From an uncultured Burkholderiales bacterium (GTDB taxonomy: Bacteria; Pseudomonadota; Gammaproteobacteria; Burkholderiales; Burkholderiaceae_C), in contig CAIRBP010000031.1 of NCBI GenBank assembly GCA_903876885.1, positions 1 through 39,339 on the forward strand: DNA of 39,339 bases, written 5' to 3'. The translations under genes were made by a program, and so were the position numbers. The notes under the pieces were generated by a model. The model was given only the letters and a program-made list of their open reading frames with translations. It did no database searches and had not been told where the DNA came from. Shown piece after piece: positions 9,452-18,807 of the stretch (the stretch's first letter is position 1; every line of letters starts with the position of its first letter).

Positions 9452-9754
9452 ATGATCGATGAGGTCAAAAATATGTTTTTCGAGTTTGTTGAGATCAATC
9501 GCTTCTCTGAGAGCGCGTGTATATCGCTTTATTACCGCTTATTCTTATTTTCCACACTCGTACTTATGCAGGTTATAGAGAATAAGGGAGTGCATGTTGA
9601 GGGTGTTTCTCTCGCAGATTTAAAACCAGTTTGGACATCCTCAGTTAAATGGTCCTCTAAGGCGGCAGATACTGCTAATTTAGAGGAAAAGTTAGGCAAT
9701 ATTAACTATTCTTTGAGGCTTTTAATGGACGATTTGGGCAATGAAGCCTCATAA
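9452..9754 (+). CDS. Small hypothetical protein
   Basis: I do not recognise it. The start at 9452 gives 100 residues and has a good ribosome binding site (AAAGGG, 5 bases before ATG). An in-frame ATG at 9350 would give 134 residues but has no such site. The first half contains a hydrophobic stretch (ISLYYRLFLFSTLVLMQVI) that may be a buried helix or one membrane segment. The second half is acidic and probably helical. It lies between modB, which is divergent, and bioB, 125 bases downstream on the same strand. Nothing in the sequence indicates its role. Confidence 0.45.
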   Translation: MIDEVKNMFFEFVEINRFSESACISLYYRLFLFSTLVLMQVIENKGVHVEGVSLADLKPVWTSSVKWSSKAADTANLEEKLGNINYSLRLLMDDLGNEAS

Positions 9755-9879
9755 CTGAGCCTTTGTAGATCAAGATCAAAGACAATTTATAGCGAGCGCG
9801 TTTTCCAACGATTTCTAAGGATACGGCGTCAATTTCGCATTCATTTGAGAGACAATAGGGGTTCAACTGATAAGGGACT

Positions 9880-10893
9880 ATGAGGATCGATATGCAGACC
9901 CCAACACTACAGGAACAACCGATTCAACTCCATACATTTAAACCCCCTGTGGCTCAAACAAAAGGGGGTTGGTCACTCCCAAAGGTACTTGAACTTATTA
10001 ATCTCCCCTTTAATGATTTGTTATTCAAAGCACAGCAAATTCACAGGGAGCATTTCAACCCTAACGAGGTACAACTCTCGACGCTTTTGTCCATTAAAAC
10101 GGGTGGATGTCCTGAGGACTGCTCTTACTGCCCCCAGTCCTCTCACTATGAGACAGGAGTAGAGGCATCCAAGATCATGGACGTTGAAGAGGTACGCAAA
10201 GCAGCTGTCGAGGCCAAGAAAAATGGTGCTAGCCGCTTTTGTATGGGCGCGGCTTGGAGAGAGCCCAAGGACAGAGACATAGAAAAAGTTGCCGAACTCA
10301 TAAAAGTCGTTAAGTCTCTAGACTTGGAGGCTTGTTGCACCCTTGGAATGCTTAGCGCACAACACGCTGAGAGTCTTAAAGAGGCTGGACTCGATTACTA
10401 CAACCACAACCTAGATACTGCCGCTGAAGGGTATTCAGACATCATTACAACTCGCGTTTATCAAGAACGTTTAGATACATTGGAGAACGTCAGAAACGCT
10501 GGTGTCAACGTATGCAGTGGTGGAATAGTCGGTATGGGTGAGGACAGAGAGTCCCGCGCAGCACTTATCCACCAACTTGCAAATCTTGATCCGTATCCTG
10601 AATCTGTGCCGATCAATAATTTGGTTCAAGTTGAGGGCACCCCCTTGTTCGGTACCAAGGAGCTAGATCCTCTGGAGTTTGTTAGAACCATTGCTGTTGC
10701 AAGAATTACGATGCCTAAATCAAGGGTTAGGCTCTCTGCGGGACGCCAAAATATGTCCGAAGCAGTTCAAGCGCTTTGCTTTATGGCTGGAGCTAATTCC
10801 ATCTTTTACGGCGATAAATTACTCACCACGGGTAACCCTGATTGGGAACGCGATCAAGCACTCTTAGGCAAGTTAGGTATTCTCACCAGTTGA
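9880..10893 (+). CDS. bioB: Biotin synthase BioB
   Basis: A 337-residue radical-SAM enzyme that inserts sulfur into dethiobiotin, the last step of biotin synthesis. The SAM [4Fe-4S] cluster motif CxxxCxxC is Cys77, Cys81 and Cys84. Ligands of the sacrificial [2Fe-2S] cluster are present as Cys121, Cys152 and Cys212, with the Arg in VRLSAGR. The motif YNHNLDT is typical of the family. A second ATG four codons downstream (9892) is preceded by AGGA and is an equally good start. bioA, bioF and bioD are not in the window and no BirA-type palindrome was seen upstream. Confidence 0.97.
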   Translation: MRIDMQTPTLQEQPIQLHTFKPPVAQTKGGWSLPKVLELINLPFNDLLFKAQQIHREHFNPNEVQLSTLLSIKTGGCPEDCSYCPQSSHYETGVEASKIMDVEEVRKAAVEAKKNGASRFCMGAAWREPKDRDIEKVAELIKVVKSLDLEACCTLGMLSAQHAESLKEAGLDYYNHNLDTAAEGYSDIITTRVYQERLDTLENVRNAGVNVCSGGIVGMGEDRESRAALIHQLANLDPYPESVPINNLVQVEGTPLFGTKELDPLEFVRTIAVARITMPKSRVRLSAGRQNMSEAVQALCFMAGANSIFYGDKLLTTGNPDWERDQALLGKLGILTS

Positions 10894-10913
10894 ATTCAGT
10901 GAGCTACCCTCTA

Positions 10914-10976
10914 GGTAAGTTAAGTTAAGTTAAGGTAAGGTAAGTTAAGGTAAGTTAATGTAGGTTAAGGGTAACA
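10914..10976. repeat. Pentanucleotide tandem repeat (GTTAA/GGTAA)
   Basis: About 11 consecutive 5-bp units, mostly GTTAA alternating with GGTAA, with one degenerate unit (TGTAG, 10959-10963) and a ragged end. It fills the gap between the converging bioB and TPR genes. There is no hairpin terminator in this gap, so the tract is the only visible structure between the two 3' ends. Confidence 0.85.
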
Positions 10977-10986
10977 AGAATTAACA

Positions 10987-12975
10987 TTAGAGTCCGAACA
11001 GTTTACTTAAGTCAGACTTGACATTGACTAAAACGTTTTGCCAATCTCCTGGTACTTTTTGCCTATAGAGCTTCATGCTTGGATACCAGGGGCTTGTGCT
11101 TACGCCCTGCAACCAGCGCCAATCCGAATTGAACGGGAGTAGTAGCCAAACGGGTTTATCCATTGCTCCCGCTAAATGCGCAACGCTTGTGTCAACGGCG
11201 ATGACTAGATCAAGGTTTGAGACAAGTGCTGCGGTGTCACCAAAATCTTGAAGAAAAGAACTCATATCTTCTAATTCACTGGATTTACCAAGCGCTAGTT
11301 TGTCCGGGCTGGAGAGTTCTTTTTGCAAGCTAAAAAACTGACAATCAAGAGTGAGCAAATCTCTTAGCAAAGACAGCGAAATACTTCTATTGCTATCGTT
11401 GAGATGATTGGAGTTACCGCTCCAAACCAAACCCACCTTTGGTTTATTACTCTGACGAAGATCTATTTTGGAGTGCCAAAATTTTGCTTTAATGGGATCG
11501 CATTGAATGTAGGCACTTTCTCCAGGTATGTTTTGTAACTCTGTATTAAAAGCAAAAGGTAGGCTCATCAGCGGACACTGGTAATCAAAATGGGGGAGCG
11601 CGTCCCCTTTTCTCAGCAATACGTCTACTCCTTGGAGATTTTCCAGTAATGTAAAGAGCTCTACTGGCACCTCTAAAATAACTCTCGCACCGCGCTCTTT
11701 GGTTAATGTTGCATATCTACAAAACTGCAAAGTGTCCCCAAGCCCTTGCTCAGCGTAGAGCAGAATGGTTTTATTGGTCAGCGACTGGTGCCCCAACCAG
11801 GTGGGCTGATCAAAAGATCTAATACCTACCGTGGGTAAAAGTACTTTCGACTTTAAACGCCATTCAAATCCAGCCCAACCGCGCTGGAAATCGCCTAATG
11901 CTAGATAAACCATTGAAATATTGAGCTGTGCCTCAGCAAAGCTAGCATCTACTTGTACAGCCCGAGCGAAATCAGCTAAAGCAGCACTCGAATTATTAAG
12001 ATCTTTAAAGAGATTACCCCTGTTATAAAGAGCCAATGCAAACGAGGGATTTATCTGTAACGCACGGGAGTAACTCTCAAGGGCTTCATCAAACTTTCTC
12101 TGCAGTTTATAAACACTTCCCAAATTATTAAAGGCTTGTGCGTAATCCTCTCTAGCCTCAATTGCAGCTTGGTAGTAATCCTCTGCTAATTGAAATTGGT
12201 CTAGCTCCTTATAAACGTTTGCACAGTTGTATAAGGCTTCAGCATAATTAGGTCTAAGCTTAATGGCAAATTGATACGCATTAAGTGCCGCCTCCAAGTT
12301 GTGCATGTCTTGTAAAACCAGGCCCTTATTGGAATGTGCTTGCGCGTAATCAGGGTTGAGAGAAAGAGCTTGATCAAAACTGCTCAAAGCTTCAGGGTAA
12401 TGGCCTAGGGCTCTTAGCGCATTGCCTTTGTTATTAAGTGCCTGAATAAAACTTGGATTCAACCGAAGAGTCTCGTTAAAACAGCTCAGTGCCTCAAGGT
12501 ACTTGCACTGTTCAAGGAGAACTAGGCCTTTATTGTTATGAGCATCGGCATATACGGGGTTCAGCTCAGAGGCCTTACCGTAAGATGACAATGCAAGATC
12601 TAATTTATCAAGTCCTTTGTAAATATTTCCTAAGTTGTTGTAAACGCCAACCAATTTTGGGGGCTCTACGGCTTGGGCCGGAGCAACTCGCGCGGCGCAT
12701 AACAAATATTCAAGAGCCAGCACTAAGTCTCCTGATTGAGCTAACAAAGTGGCATACAACTGAAGAGTATCAAAATGCTCAGGTTGTGCCTTCAATATGG
12801 ATTCATATAAGGACCGCGCTAATGCAAGCTTATTTTCTCGGTGATACGCAAGAGCTTGATTGAGTTTTTGTCCCAACTCAGGGTTGAGTTCAAATTTGCT
12901 ACTTTTAACGCTCCTTTGAACGGCACCTTTGTTACGTAGCGTTGGACTTTTACGGGAATTCAAATTTAATCCCAT
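10987..12975 (-). CDS. TPR-repeat protein with C-terminal glycosyltransferase-like domain
   Basis: A 662-residue protein with a basic N-terminus and then about nine to ten tetratricopeptide repeats (residues about 30-385), recognisable by repeated A-x-NN-x-G or YNxGN and ALxxYxxAL-x-LNP patterns. The C-terminal 270 residues resemble family-9/41-like glycosyltransferase folds: LLYAEQGLGDTLQFCRY, KVGLVWSGN and DTSVAHLAGAMDKPVWLLLP. It may transfer sugar to a protein or surface polymer, with the TPRs holding the target; this is inferred from similar architectures. No signal peptide is visible. The ATG has no close ribosome binding site. It converges on bioB. Confidence 0.8.
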   Translation of the reverse strand: MGLNLNSRKSPTLRNKGAVQRSVKSSKFELNPELGQKLNQALAYHRENKLALARSLYESILKAQPEHFDTLQLYATLLAQSGDLVLALEYLLCAARVAPAQAVEPPKLVGVYNNLGNIYKGLDKLDLALSSYGKASELNPVYADAHNNKGLVLLEQCKYLEALSCFNETLRLNPSFIQALNNKGNALRALGHYPEALSSFDQALSLNPDYAQAHSNKGLVLQDMHNLEAALNAYQFAIKLRPNYAEALYNCANVYKELDQFQLAEDYYQAAIEAREDYAQAFNNLGSVYKLQRKFDEALESYSRALQINPSFALALYNRGNLFKDLNNSSAALADFARAVQVDASFAEAQLNISMVYLALGDFQRGWAGFEWRLKSKVLLPTVGIRSFDQPTWLGHQSLTNKTILLYAEQGLGDTLQFCRYATLTKERGARVILEVPVELFTLLENLQGVDVLLRKGDALPHFDYQCPLMSLPFAFNTELQNIPGESAYIQCDPIKAKFWHSKIDLRQSNKPKVGLVWSGNSNHLNDSNRSISLSLLRDLLTLDCQFFSLQKELSSPDKLALGKSSELEDMSSFLQDFGDTAALVSNLDLVIAVDTSVAHLAGAMDKPVWLLLPFNSDWRWLQGVSTSPWYPSMKLYRQKVPGDWQNVLVNVKSDLSKLFGL

Positions 12976-13125
12976 CAGTTTTTATTAAACCTAAATCGCG
13001 CATATTGACGCTTCGAGGGAGTTGGTTTAACTCCGATTACTCAATTGCACAATTGCACAATAGCGTAATAGCTCCACAGCACAATAGAGCCGTCTATATC
13101 GGGGTGTAAAAGTCGCTTAAAGACT

Positions 13126-14037
13126 TTATTTCAAACCGCCAAACTCATATCCCAAGCTCAGTATGTATTGATTAGACCAAAGCTTTTGAGTCGCTGAGCC
13201 TTGGTATACAGGAATATTACTCATCTCAGTAAAGAGTTGTTTATCTGTTAGCTCGACATAAAAGGGCTTTTTAAAGACATATCTAAACCCTGCTTCAAAA
13301 CCAGTTGACGTCCCCACAATGCGCCACCAGCCACTGTTAAAGCCCAATACATTTGAGAGTGTTTTTTGACCAACACTATTTTCATTTCCATCAATATCGT
13401 TATAGGGGTGAACAATCGCCAAACCCGTACCGATTTTTCCGATAAAAGATAGGCTAGAGTTATCAGCGATTTCACCTAGCAACGGTTTTCTATAAATAAC
13501 ATTGACCATTAGACTGTTTAAGCCGTTGTGAAGCATATAGGAGAATGTTTGCGAAGTTAATTGATTCGATCCGATTCCAAGCGTGTTTGCACCAGGCGAA
13601 GGATTATTAGCGATGACACCAGTAATATTTGCAGTCTGACCTAAGGTAGATGTGTATTTATCGTGATCAAGGCTTAACTCGAAGCCCCAAACTCTCTCGT
13701 CATCAATGAACCTACCAATCCTCAAGTTGTCAGGGCTACGCAACCCTGGTGTCTTGTATTCATCATGTCCTTGAACCCCATTGATCGTGTAATTGCTGCC
13801 AGGCTGAGTGATCTTGATATCAGAATTTTGATAATAAGTTTTGTTAAATCCAAGGGATCCGTACCACTCTGCATCGGTATTGAAAAACCCTTTCTTTGAT
13901 ATGTCCGAGCTGAACTTGAAGGGCATATACGAGCTCTGCGATTGCTGAGCGGGAGTGCTGGCGGTTTGAGCCGCAACGTTCAAAGTTAAAGCAACGATAG
14001 ATGCGAAGAAAACACGCAAGTAGGATTGAGAGTTCAT
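13126..14037 (-). CDS. Putative outer-membrane beta-barrel protein
   Basis: A 303-residue exported protein. Residues 1-23 form a signal peptide with a likely cut after NVAAQ or VAAQTA. A Gln/Ser-rich linker follows, then a body with alternating polar and aromatic residues and many Gly, Asn and Tyr (WYGSLGFNKTYYQ, VWGFELSLDHDKY, GFEAGFRYVF). It ends in a probable final strand, QYILSLGYEFGGLK. This pattern fits an 8- to 12-stranded outer-membrane barrel. The last residue is Lys, not the usual Phe. I cannot assign a function; a PagL-like or OmpW-like fold is possible but no catalytic motif was seen. It appears to be a single-gene unit. Confidence 0.6.
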   Translation of the reverse strand: MNSQSYLRVFFASIVALTLNVAAQTASTPAQQSQSSYMPFKFSSDISKKGFFNTDAEWYGSLGFNKTYYQNSDIKITQPGSNYTINGVQGHDEYKTPGLRSPDNLRIGRFIDDERVWGFELSLDHDKYTSTLGQTANITGVIANNPSPGANTLGIGSNQLTSQTFSYMLHNGLNSLMVNVIYRKPLLGEIADNSSLSFIGKIGTGLAIVHPYNDIDGNENSVGQKTLSNVLGFNSGWWRIVGTSTGFEAGFRYVFKKPFYVELTDKQLFTEMSNIPVYQGSATQKLWSNQYILSLGYEFGGLK

Positions 14038-14292
14038 TGTTAGTTTGTGCTGTGCAGGGTAATTCCGTATTATAAATTACTAGAGAATCCCCGCTTCCGA
14101 GCAGTATCTGGCTAGGCCGGTTTTTCAAACGACCTTTGATTTAGGTCAATTTCAGACAAATACAGTCCCATATGAACCGCTCTGCAAGATCGCTCTGCGA
14201 TACAACCTCGGGGGGATATCACAAGTTCTAAATTATCATCCCACTGAGTAATTAAGTTTGCTCAAAATACAACCGAGACCAAAAGGTACATA

Positions 14293-14760
14293 ATGATCAA
14301 TAAAGAACGAATGACCGCCAAACTCGAAGGAGACTTTGTACTCTTCTTAATTGGTATGCGTATTAATGATTTTTGGAAAATACATCGATGGATACCGGTA
14401 ATTACTGCAATGGGCAGAATGTTAAAGGAACTCTACTCTAATCCGGATCTGGGTCTGCTACACCATGAGATGGGTTTTGGTAGAACTTTCATCATTGTCC
14501 AGTATTGGCGCTCGCTGGACCAATTAATGGACTATGCAAAGAGCAAGGACTCTGAACATCTGCCCGCCTGGAAGGATTTCAACAACGTCATCTCAAAAGA
14601 TGGCTCTGTCGGAATTTGGCACGAAACCTATGCAGTTACAGACGGTAACTATGAGAACATATATTCCAATATGCCCCATTTTGGAATGGGCAAAGCAGGA
14701 ATATTAGAGAGAGTCCACGGCAAGCGCGAATCAGCCCGAGGGAGGCTTGGGGGGGTATAG
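14293..14760 (+). CDS. DUF4188 (monooxygenase-like) protein
   Basis: A 155-residue protein of the DUF4188 type, which is related to dimeric alpha-beta-barrel monooxygenases and to phenylacetaldoxime dehydratase-associated proteins. Recognisable parts are FVLFLIGMRINDFWKIHRW near the N-terminus, then FGRTFIIVQYWRSLDQLMDYA, then GIWHETYAV. The fold is predicted from family resemblance and the substrate is unknown. The ATG has AAAGG six bases upstream. The stop codon lies only 11 bases from the stop of the converging mmsA gene, so the two transcripts probably overlap. Confidence 0.75.
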   Translation: MINKERMTAKLEGDFVLFLIGMRINDFWKIHRWIPVITAMGRMLKELYSNPDLGLLHHEMGFGRTFIIVQYWRSLDQLMDYAKSKDSEHLPAWKDFNNVISKDGSVGIWHETYAVTDGNYENIYSNMPHFGMGKAGILERVHGKRESARGRLGGV

Positions 14761-14771
14761 GTCTCTATAAG

Positions 14772-16292
14772 TTACTTAGAGGTTGGCATGACGAATTCGG
14801 CGCCTTTAGCTATGCTCTCGGGCCAGCGCTGCATCACACTCTTTTGCTTGGTGTAAAAGCGGACGCCCTCTTTACCGTAGGCGTGCATGTCGCCAAATAA
14901 TGACTTCTTCCAGCCTCCAAAACCGTGCCATGCCATAGGTACGGGTATAGGCACATTGATACCAACCATCCCAGCCTGGACGCGTCGCGCAAATTCACGA
15001 GCAATATTACCGTCACTTGTGAAACAAGCAACTCCGTTACCAAACTCGCAGGAATTTACAAGACTCAGGGCTTCAACAAAGTTACTAACCCTAAGACAAG
15101 AAAGGACAGGCCCAAAGATCTCTTCAAGATAGATCTTCATATCGGGCTTAACATTATCAAACAGCGTCCCACCTATGAAAAATCCAGTTTCATGACCAGG
15201 CACTTTTAATCCTCGACCATCAACAAGGAGTTTTGCGCCTGACTCTACTCCACTTTCGATATATCCCGTAATGCGTTCAAGAGCTGCTTTGGTAACAATT
15301 GGTCCCATCTCGGCATCAAGCTCCATGCCGTTTTTTACTTTAAGCGTTTTCGTGCGCTCAATCAGCTTGGGCATGATCTTATCTGCTGCGTCTCCCACCA
15401 ATACGGCAACGGAAATAGCCATACACCGCTCACCAGCAGATCCGTACGCAGCACCAATCAGAGCATCTATCGCTTTATCTATATCGGCATCGGGCATGAT
15501 CACCATATGATTTTTTGCGCCGCCAAGGGCCTGAGAGCGTTTGCCGTAATGAGCACATCGCTCATAAATATAGTTGGCAATTGGAGTTGAACCAACAAAA
15601 CTTATAGCCTTAACATCTGAATTTTCTATTAAAGCATCAACTGCCTCTTTGTCTCCTTGAACAACATTAAATACACCGTCAGGTAAACCGGCCTCCTTTA
15701 AAAGTTTAGCCATCATTAAAGAGGCAGAAGGATCGGTTGGACTTGGCTTTAAGATGAAAGTATTTCCACATGCGATCGCTACGGGAAACATCCACATCGG
15801 GACCATGACGGGAAAGTTGAAAGGGGTGATACCTGCAACAACTCCTAGGGGTTGTCGCATCACCCAGTTATCTATATCCGTTGAGACTTGCTCGGTGTAC
15901 TCGCCCTTAAGGAGCTCAGGAATACCCGTAGCAAACTCGACAATCTCAATTCCCCTCGTAACCTCGCCCTGTGCGTCTGTGAATACTTTGCCGTGCTCTG
16001 CAGTGATGATTGCAGCTAATTCATCTCGATTGGCATTAAGTAGTTCAAGGTATTTAAACATAATGCGGGCTCGTCTAAGTGGGGACGTTTGACTCCAAGA
16101 CTCAAACGCAGTTTGTGCAACTGAGACCACTTGATCGACCTCGGAGCGACTGGCCAAAGCGACTCTTCGAGCAACGCTTCCTTTTGCAGGATTAAATACA
16201 TCAGCAAATCGTCCTGCTTTTGGCGTAACAACTTTACCGTCAAAATAGTGGCCAATATCATCTGTAGATGTGTAAGCAGTTGTAGCGTTCAT
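14772..16292 (-). CDS. mmsA: Methylmalonate-semialdehyde dehydrogenase (CoA-acylating)
   Basis: A 506-residue aldehyde dehydrogenase that converts methylmalonate semialdehyde (or malonate semialdehyde) plus CoA to propionyl-CoA (or acetyl-CoA) and CO2 in valine, pyrimidine and inositol breakdown. The catalytic Cys is Cys290 in GERCMAIS and the oxyanion Asn is Asn159 in TPFNFP. The general-base Glu of ordinary aldehyde dehydrogenases is missing: the region reads QALGGAKNH (254-262). That is the hallmark of the CoA-dependent MmsA branch. No mmsB or other valine-catabolic gene is next to it. The 353-base region upstream is shared with the divergent potassium-channel gene. Confidence 0.93.
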   Translation of the reverse strand: MNATTAYTSTDDIGHYFDGKVVTPKAGRFADVFNPAKGSVARRVALASRSEVDQVVSVAQTAFESWSQTSPLRRARIMFKYLELLNANRDELAAIITAEHGKVFTDAQGEVTRGIEIVEFATGIPELLKGEYTEQVSTDIDNWVMRQPLGVVAGITPFNFPVMVPMWMFPVAIACGNTFILKPSPTDPSASLMMAKLLKEAGLPDGVFNVVQGDKEAVDALIENSDVKAISFVGSTPIANYIYERCAHYGKRSQALGGAKNHMVIMPDADIDKAIDALIGAAYGSAGERCMAISVAVLVGDAADKIMPKLIERTKTLKVKNGMELDAEMGPIVTKAALERITGYIESGVESGAKLLVDGRGLKVPGHETGFFIGGTLFDNVKPDMKIYLEEIFGPVLSCLRVSNFVEALSLVNSCEFGNGVACFTSDGNIAREFARRVQAGMVGINVPIPVPMAWHGFGGWKKSLFGDMHAYGKEGVRFYTKQKSVMQRWPESIAKGAEFVMPTSK

Positions 16293-16645
16293 AGTTAAAT
16301 TTAAATATTTTTATTAGAGAGATTGAAATGATAATTGAAAAATTAAAATCGTGTTTGGATTAATCATTAAAAGCTTTGACAGCGACTACTCGTCAAAATA
16401 AAGTACTCACTTCCAAGGGTTCGTTCCTATTTTCAGGATAGTTTACACACTTTGGTTTATAGGCCTAGTTTTTAATCATTATTGCTAGGGAAAGTGCTTA
16501 CAAAAGGCAATAAATAAGGAATTTCGAAACTCTACAAATCGTTTAAATTCAAACCCGAATAAGTTGCAGACAGAATAAATAGAAATTAAGCTCTTGCCCA
16601 ACTTAAGAACTAAAATCCCTTGAAGTGCCTTATAAAAATTGATGT
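16293..16645. other. 353-base divergent intergenic region
   Basis: An AT-rich spacer between mmsA (minus) and the KirBac gene (plus). Apart from the sigma-70-like element at 16376-16404 I see no gene, tRNA or strong hairpin. The base composition changes here from the mmsA coding region to the AT-richer accessory stretch. Confidence 0.5.
16376..16404 (+). promoter_or_regulatory. Sigma-70-like promoter upstream of the KirBac gene
   Basis: A perfect TTGACA -35 (16376-16381), a 17-base spacer and TAAAGT (16399-16404), which has four of six -10 consensus bases. It points toward the potassium-channel gene but lies about 240 bases before its start, so the leader would be long. Confidence 0.4.
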
Positions 16646-17509
16646 ATGCCGTTCAAACTAAAAAAGCTCAAAAGCCCAATCCGCAACTCGACCATACTGG
16701 TTAAATCCAAAAAACATCTGGATCTTTACCATAGCGTATTAAAGCTATCGTGGTTTGAGTTTAATGTTCTATTCGCGATCATTTTTGCACTCATAAATTT
16801 AACATTTGGTTTTCTTTACTGGATTAGTCCAGATTCGATTGGTGGGTTAACAAGACAAACTTACATTAATTATTTCTTTTTCAGCGTGCAAACCCTTGCA
16901 ACTATTGGTTACGGAGGCATGTTTCCACAAACACTTTACGGTAACTTATTAGTCACTTTTGAGGCGATGGTTGGCCTACTAAGCTTGGGTTTATTTGCAG
17001 CAGTGGCATTTTCACGTCTATCACTACCTCGTTCACTCATCGCTTTTAGTGATAAAGCGGTAGTATGTAATCACGAGGGGATTCCGACCCTTATGATTAG
17101 ACTTGCCAACAACAGAAGTAATTCAGTCATTGATGCGCAAATATCTTTAAGTATATTTAAACAAGAGACCACGAAAGAGGGCTCTAAAATGATGCGAATT
17201 TACGATTTAAACTTAGTTAGAAAAAGCTCACCAATGCTGCTGTTAACCTGGCTGGTGATGCACCCAATTGATGAAAATAGTCCACTATACGGGATGAATG
17301 AGATTAACTCAAATGCAACTGAACTTACAATAATCGCAACAGTCACTGGTCTTGATGAGACGCTTTCTCAAACAATTCATGCAAAAACAACTTATCAAAA
17401 TACAGATATTTACTGGAATTGGCGCTTCAAAGATTTATTTAAAATAGATGAGACTCAAAATACTCAATTCATAGACTTAAGCGAACTGAATTCAATTCAA
17501 CAAATTTAA
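16646..17509 (+). CDS. Inward-rectifier potassium channel (KirBac type)
   Basis: A 287-residue KirBac-type channel. A short N-terminal slide-helix region precedes TM1 (about 38-60). The pore helix and selectivity filter TIGYG (86-90) sit in the context QTLATIGYGGMFP, which is typical of KirBac. TM2 is at about 100-125. The C-terminal beta-rich cytoplasmic domain (about 130-287) has the Kir motifs RLANNRSN and LTWLVMHPIDENSPLYGM. It should pass potassium through the inner membrane, gated by the cytoplasmic domain. No clear ribosome binding site precedes the ATG. The next gene, a KefF-like flavoprotein, starts 8 bases after the stop, which indicates an operon. Confidence 0.93.
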   Translation: MPFKLKKLKSPIRNSTILVKSKKHLDLYHSVLKLSWFEFNVLFAIIFALINLTFGFLYWISPDSIGGLTRQTYINYFFFSVQTLATIGYGGMFPQTLYGNLLVTFEAMVGLLSLGLFAAVAFSRLSLPRSLIAFSDKAVVCNHEGIPTLMIRLANNRSNSVIDAQISLSIFKQETTKEGSKMMRIYDLNLVRKSSPMLLLTWLVMHPIDENSPLYGMNEINSNATELTIIATVTGLDETLSQTIHAKTTYQNTDIYWNWRFKDLFKIDETQNTQFIDLSELNSIQQI

Positions 17510-17517
17510 TAAATATC

Positions 17518-18051
17518 ATGAAATCTACTCTTATCATCAACGGTCACCGAAACCCAAAAGAATCCGTTTACGGTAAAGCATTATTTGATAAGGCCGCATC
17601 CTTACCTGAAATTTCAGTTCATACATTAATAGAAAAATACCCGGATTTCAAAATAGACGGCGACAAAGAAAGAGAGCTTCTCTCTATGCATAAAAATATA
17701 GTCCTTCAATTCCCCTTTTATTGGTATTCCACTCCCGCGATTCTTAAGGAGTGGATTGATGAGGTTTTCTCTCGCGGATGGGCGTACGGAGGTGGCACTG
17801 CTTTAGCTGGTAAGACTCTAATGGTCGCAATAACTACGGGGGGGCCAGAGAAAGTTTACCAACCTGAAGGGGCGAACAGATTCACCATCGAGGAGTTACT
17901 AAGACCACTCGAACAAACAGCTAACTTGTGCGCAATGAAATGGGCCAAACCTTTTGTAATGTTCGGGGTTAGATATCTAGATCAACATCAAATTGAAGAA
18001 CACTGCGTAAAATATCTAGAAGCGTTAAAAGCAATCAACAAGAGTGCATAA
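17518..18051 (+). CDS. KefF-like NAD(P)H-dependent flavin oxidoreductase
   Basis: A 177-residue flavodoxin-fold quinone-reductase family protein, nearly the length of E. coli KefF (176). Shared features are the N-terminal LIINGHRNPKES phosphate-binding loop, KYPDFKIDGDKE, the FPFYWYSTPAILKEWID segment that contacts FMN, VFSRGWAYGGGTAL and the ITTGGPE motif. KefF is the ancillary subunit of the glutathione-gated potassium efflux system KefC and also reduces quinones. Here no kefC is next to it; instead it follows a KirBac channel by 8 bases. A redox or electrophile sensor for that channel, or a stand-alone quinone reductase, are both possible (inference). Confidence 0.85.
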   Translation: MKSTLIINGHRNPKESVYGKALFDKAASLPEISVHTLIEKYPDFKIDGDKERELLSMHKNIVLQFPFYWYSTPAILKEWIDEVFSRGWAYGGGTALAGKTLMVAITTGGPEKVYQPEGANRFTIEELLRPLEQTANLCAMKWAKPFVMFGVRYLDQHQIEEHCVKYLEALKAINKSA

Positions 18052-18430
18052 CTCATTTATGGGCTATGGCTCTTGATATCGAAAGCTTATACGAATATAT
18101 TAGCTATGTTCGTTAATTTTTTTAATTTTCTAATAGTTCTCCTTCTGCCAAATAAGCACACTGCTAAGGCATAACATCCATTTCCGTATTCCCTCCAAGA
18201 TTAAACTTTTGCTAAATACTATTTAAGACAATCATGTTTATTGGCAGCTTGTAGGAAATAATAGAGCGATGTTGGCCAGCTAGCAGCAGTAATCGCTGGA
18301 AAGCCATCAAAACCACTCAAAGCACCCTAAATTGAAATAATCCTGTAACAATACATCCGTATAGTTATGATAAATTTTAAAGTTACACCTTGTAAGTTTG
18401 TAACAGTCACAACTTTATTAGGGCCAAACC
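18052..18430. other. 379-base AT-rich intergenic region
   Basis: Between the KefF-like gene and a doubtful small plus-strand ORF. I see no tRNA, no open frame of note and no GC-rich terminator. Near the right end, AAGTTTGT and ACAACTT (about 18392-18413) form an imperfect inverted repeat that could be an operator. This is weak. Confidence 0.3.
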
Positions 18431-18706
18431 TTGAATAATCAATTTAGAGCTTCGTATGGTGTTATGTCAAAGGCTGTTTATTTCAGCCCAAGAATATACG
18501 AATTAAGACGTATCGCTGAAATAAGGAATGATTTAGATACATCAATTGCACCTCAGTTAGCGCCAGATTTATCCTACCAAATAAAAACAAAGCCCTCGTT
18601 TTGGAGTAAAACCTCAACCATTCAAACCTACCTAAACTCTTTGAATACTTCATGCATTAAAGAAGTAGAGGAGAAAAGTAAAGTTTTCCTTCAGCTATCT
18701 TATTAA
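18431..18706 (+). CDS. Doubtful small hypothetical protein
   Basis: A 91-codon frame opening with TTG; an internal ATG at 18464 would give 80 residues. Neither start has a clear ribosome binding site. The protein is basic and Ser/Thr-rich, with a possible helix (SPRIYELRRIAEIRNDLD) and no signal peptide or membrane segment. I do not recognise a family. The composition is compatible with a real short gene in this AT-rich stretch, but it may be chance. Confidence 0.3.
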   Translation: MNNQFRASYGVMSKAVYFSPRIYELRRIAEIRNDLDTSIAPQLAPDLSYQIKTKPSFWSKTSTIQTYLNSLNTSCIKEVEEKSKVFLQLSY

Positions 18707-18776
18707 AATTTCAAACAATCTCATAATCAAATATCTGCTGCGAGGGGCAGCCTGCTGATGATTTGCAATTAAAGTA

Positions 18777-18805
18777 AGGTAAGTCAATTCAAATCAACCT
18801 TACCT
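18777..18805. terminator. Weak hairpin between converging genes
   Basis: A 7-bp inverted repeat, AGGTAAG (18777-18783) and CTTACCT (18799-18805), with a 15-base loop, lies directly downstream of the MAPEG gene. There is only a partial T run on the minus-strand side, so termination is uncertain. Confidence 0.3.
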
Positions 18806-18807
18806 GT

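Noticed and set aside
9755-9879. BirA operator before bioB
   Set aside because: No TTGTAAAC-type inverted repeat was found.
10914-10976. CRISPR-like repeat
   Set aside because: Units are 5 bp with no spacers and there are no cas genes.
14041-14292. Riboswitch or small RNA in the divergent gap
   Set aside because: No recognisable conserved structure; short symmetric pieces only.
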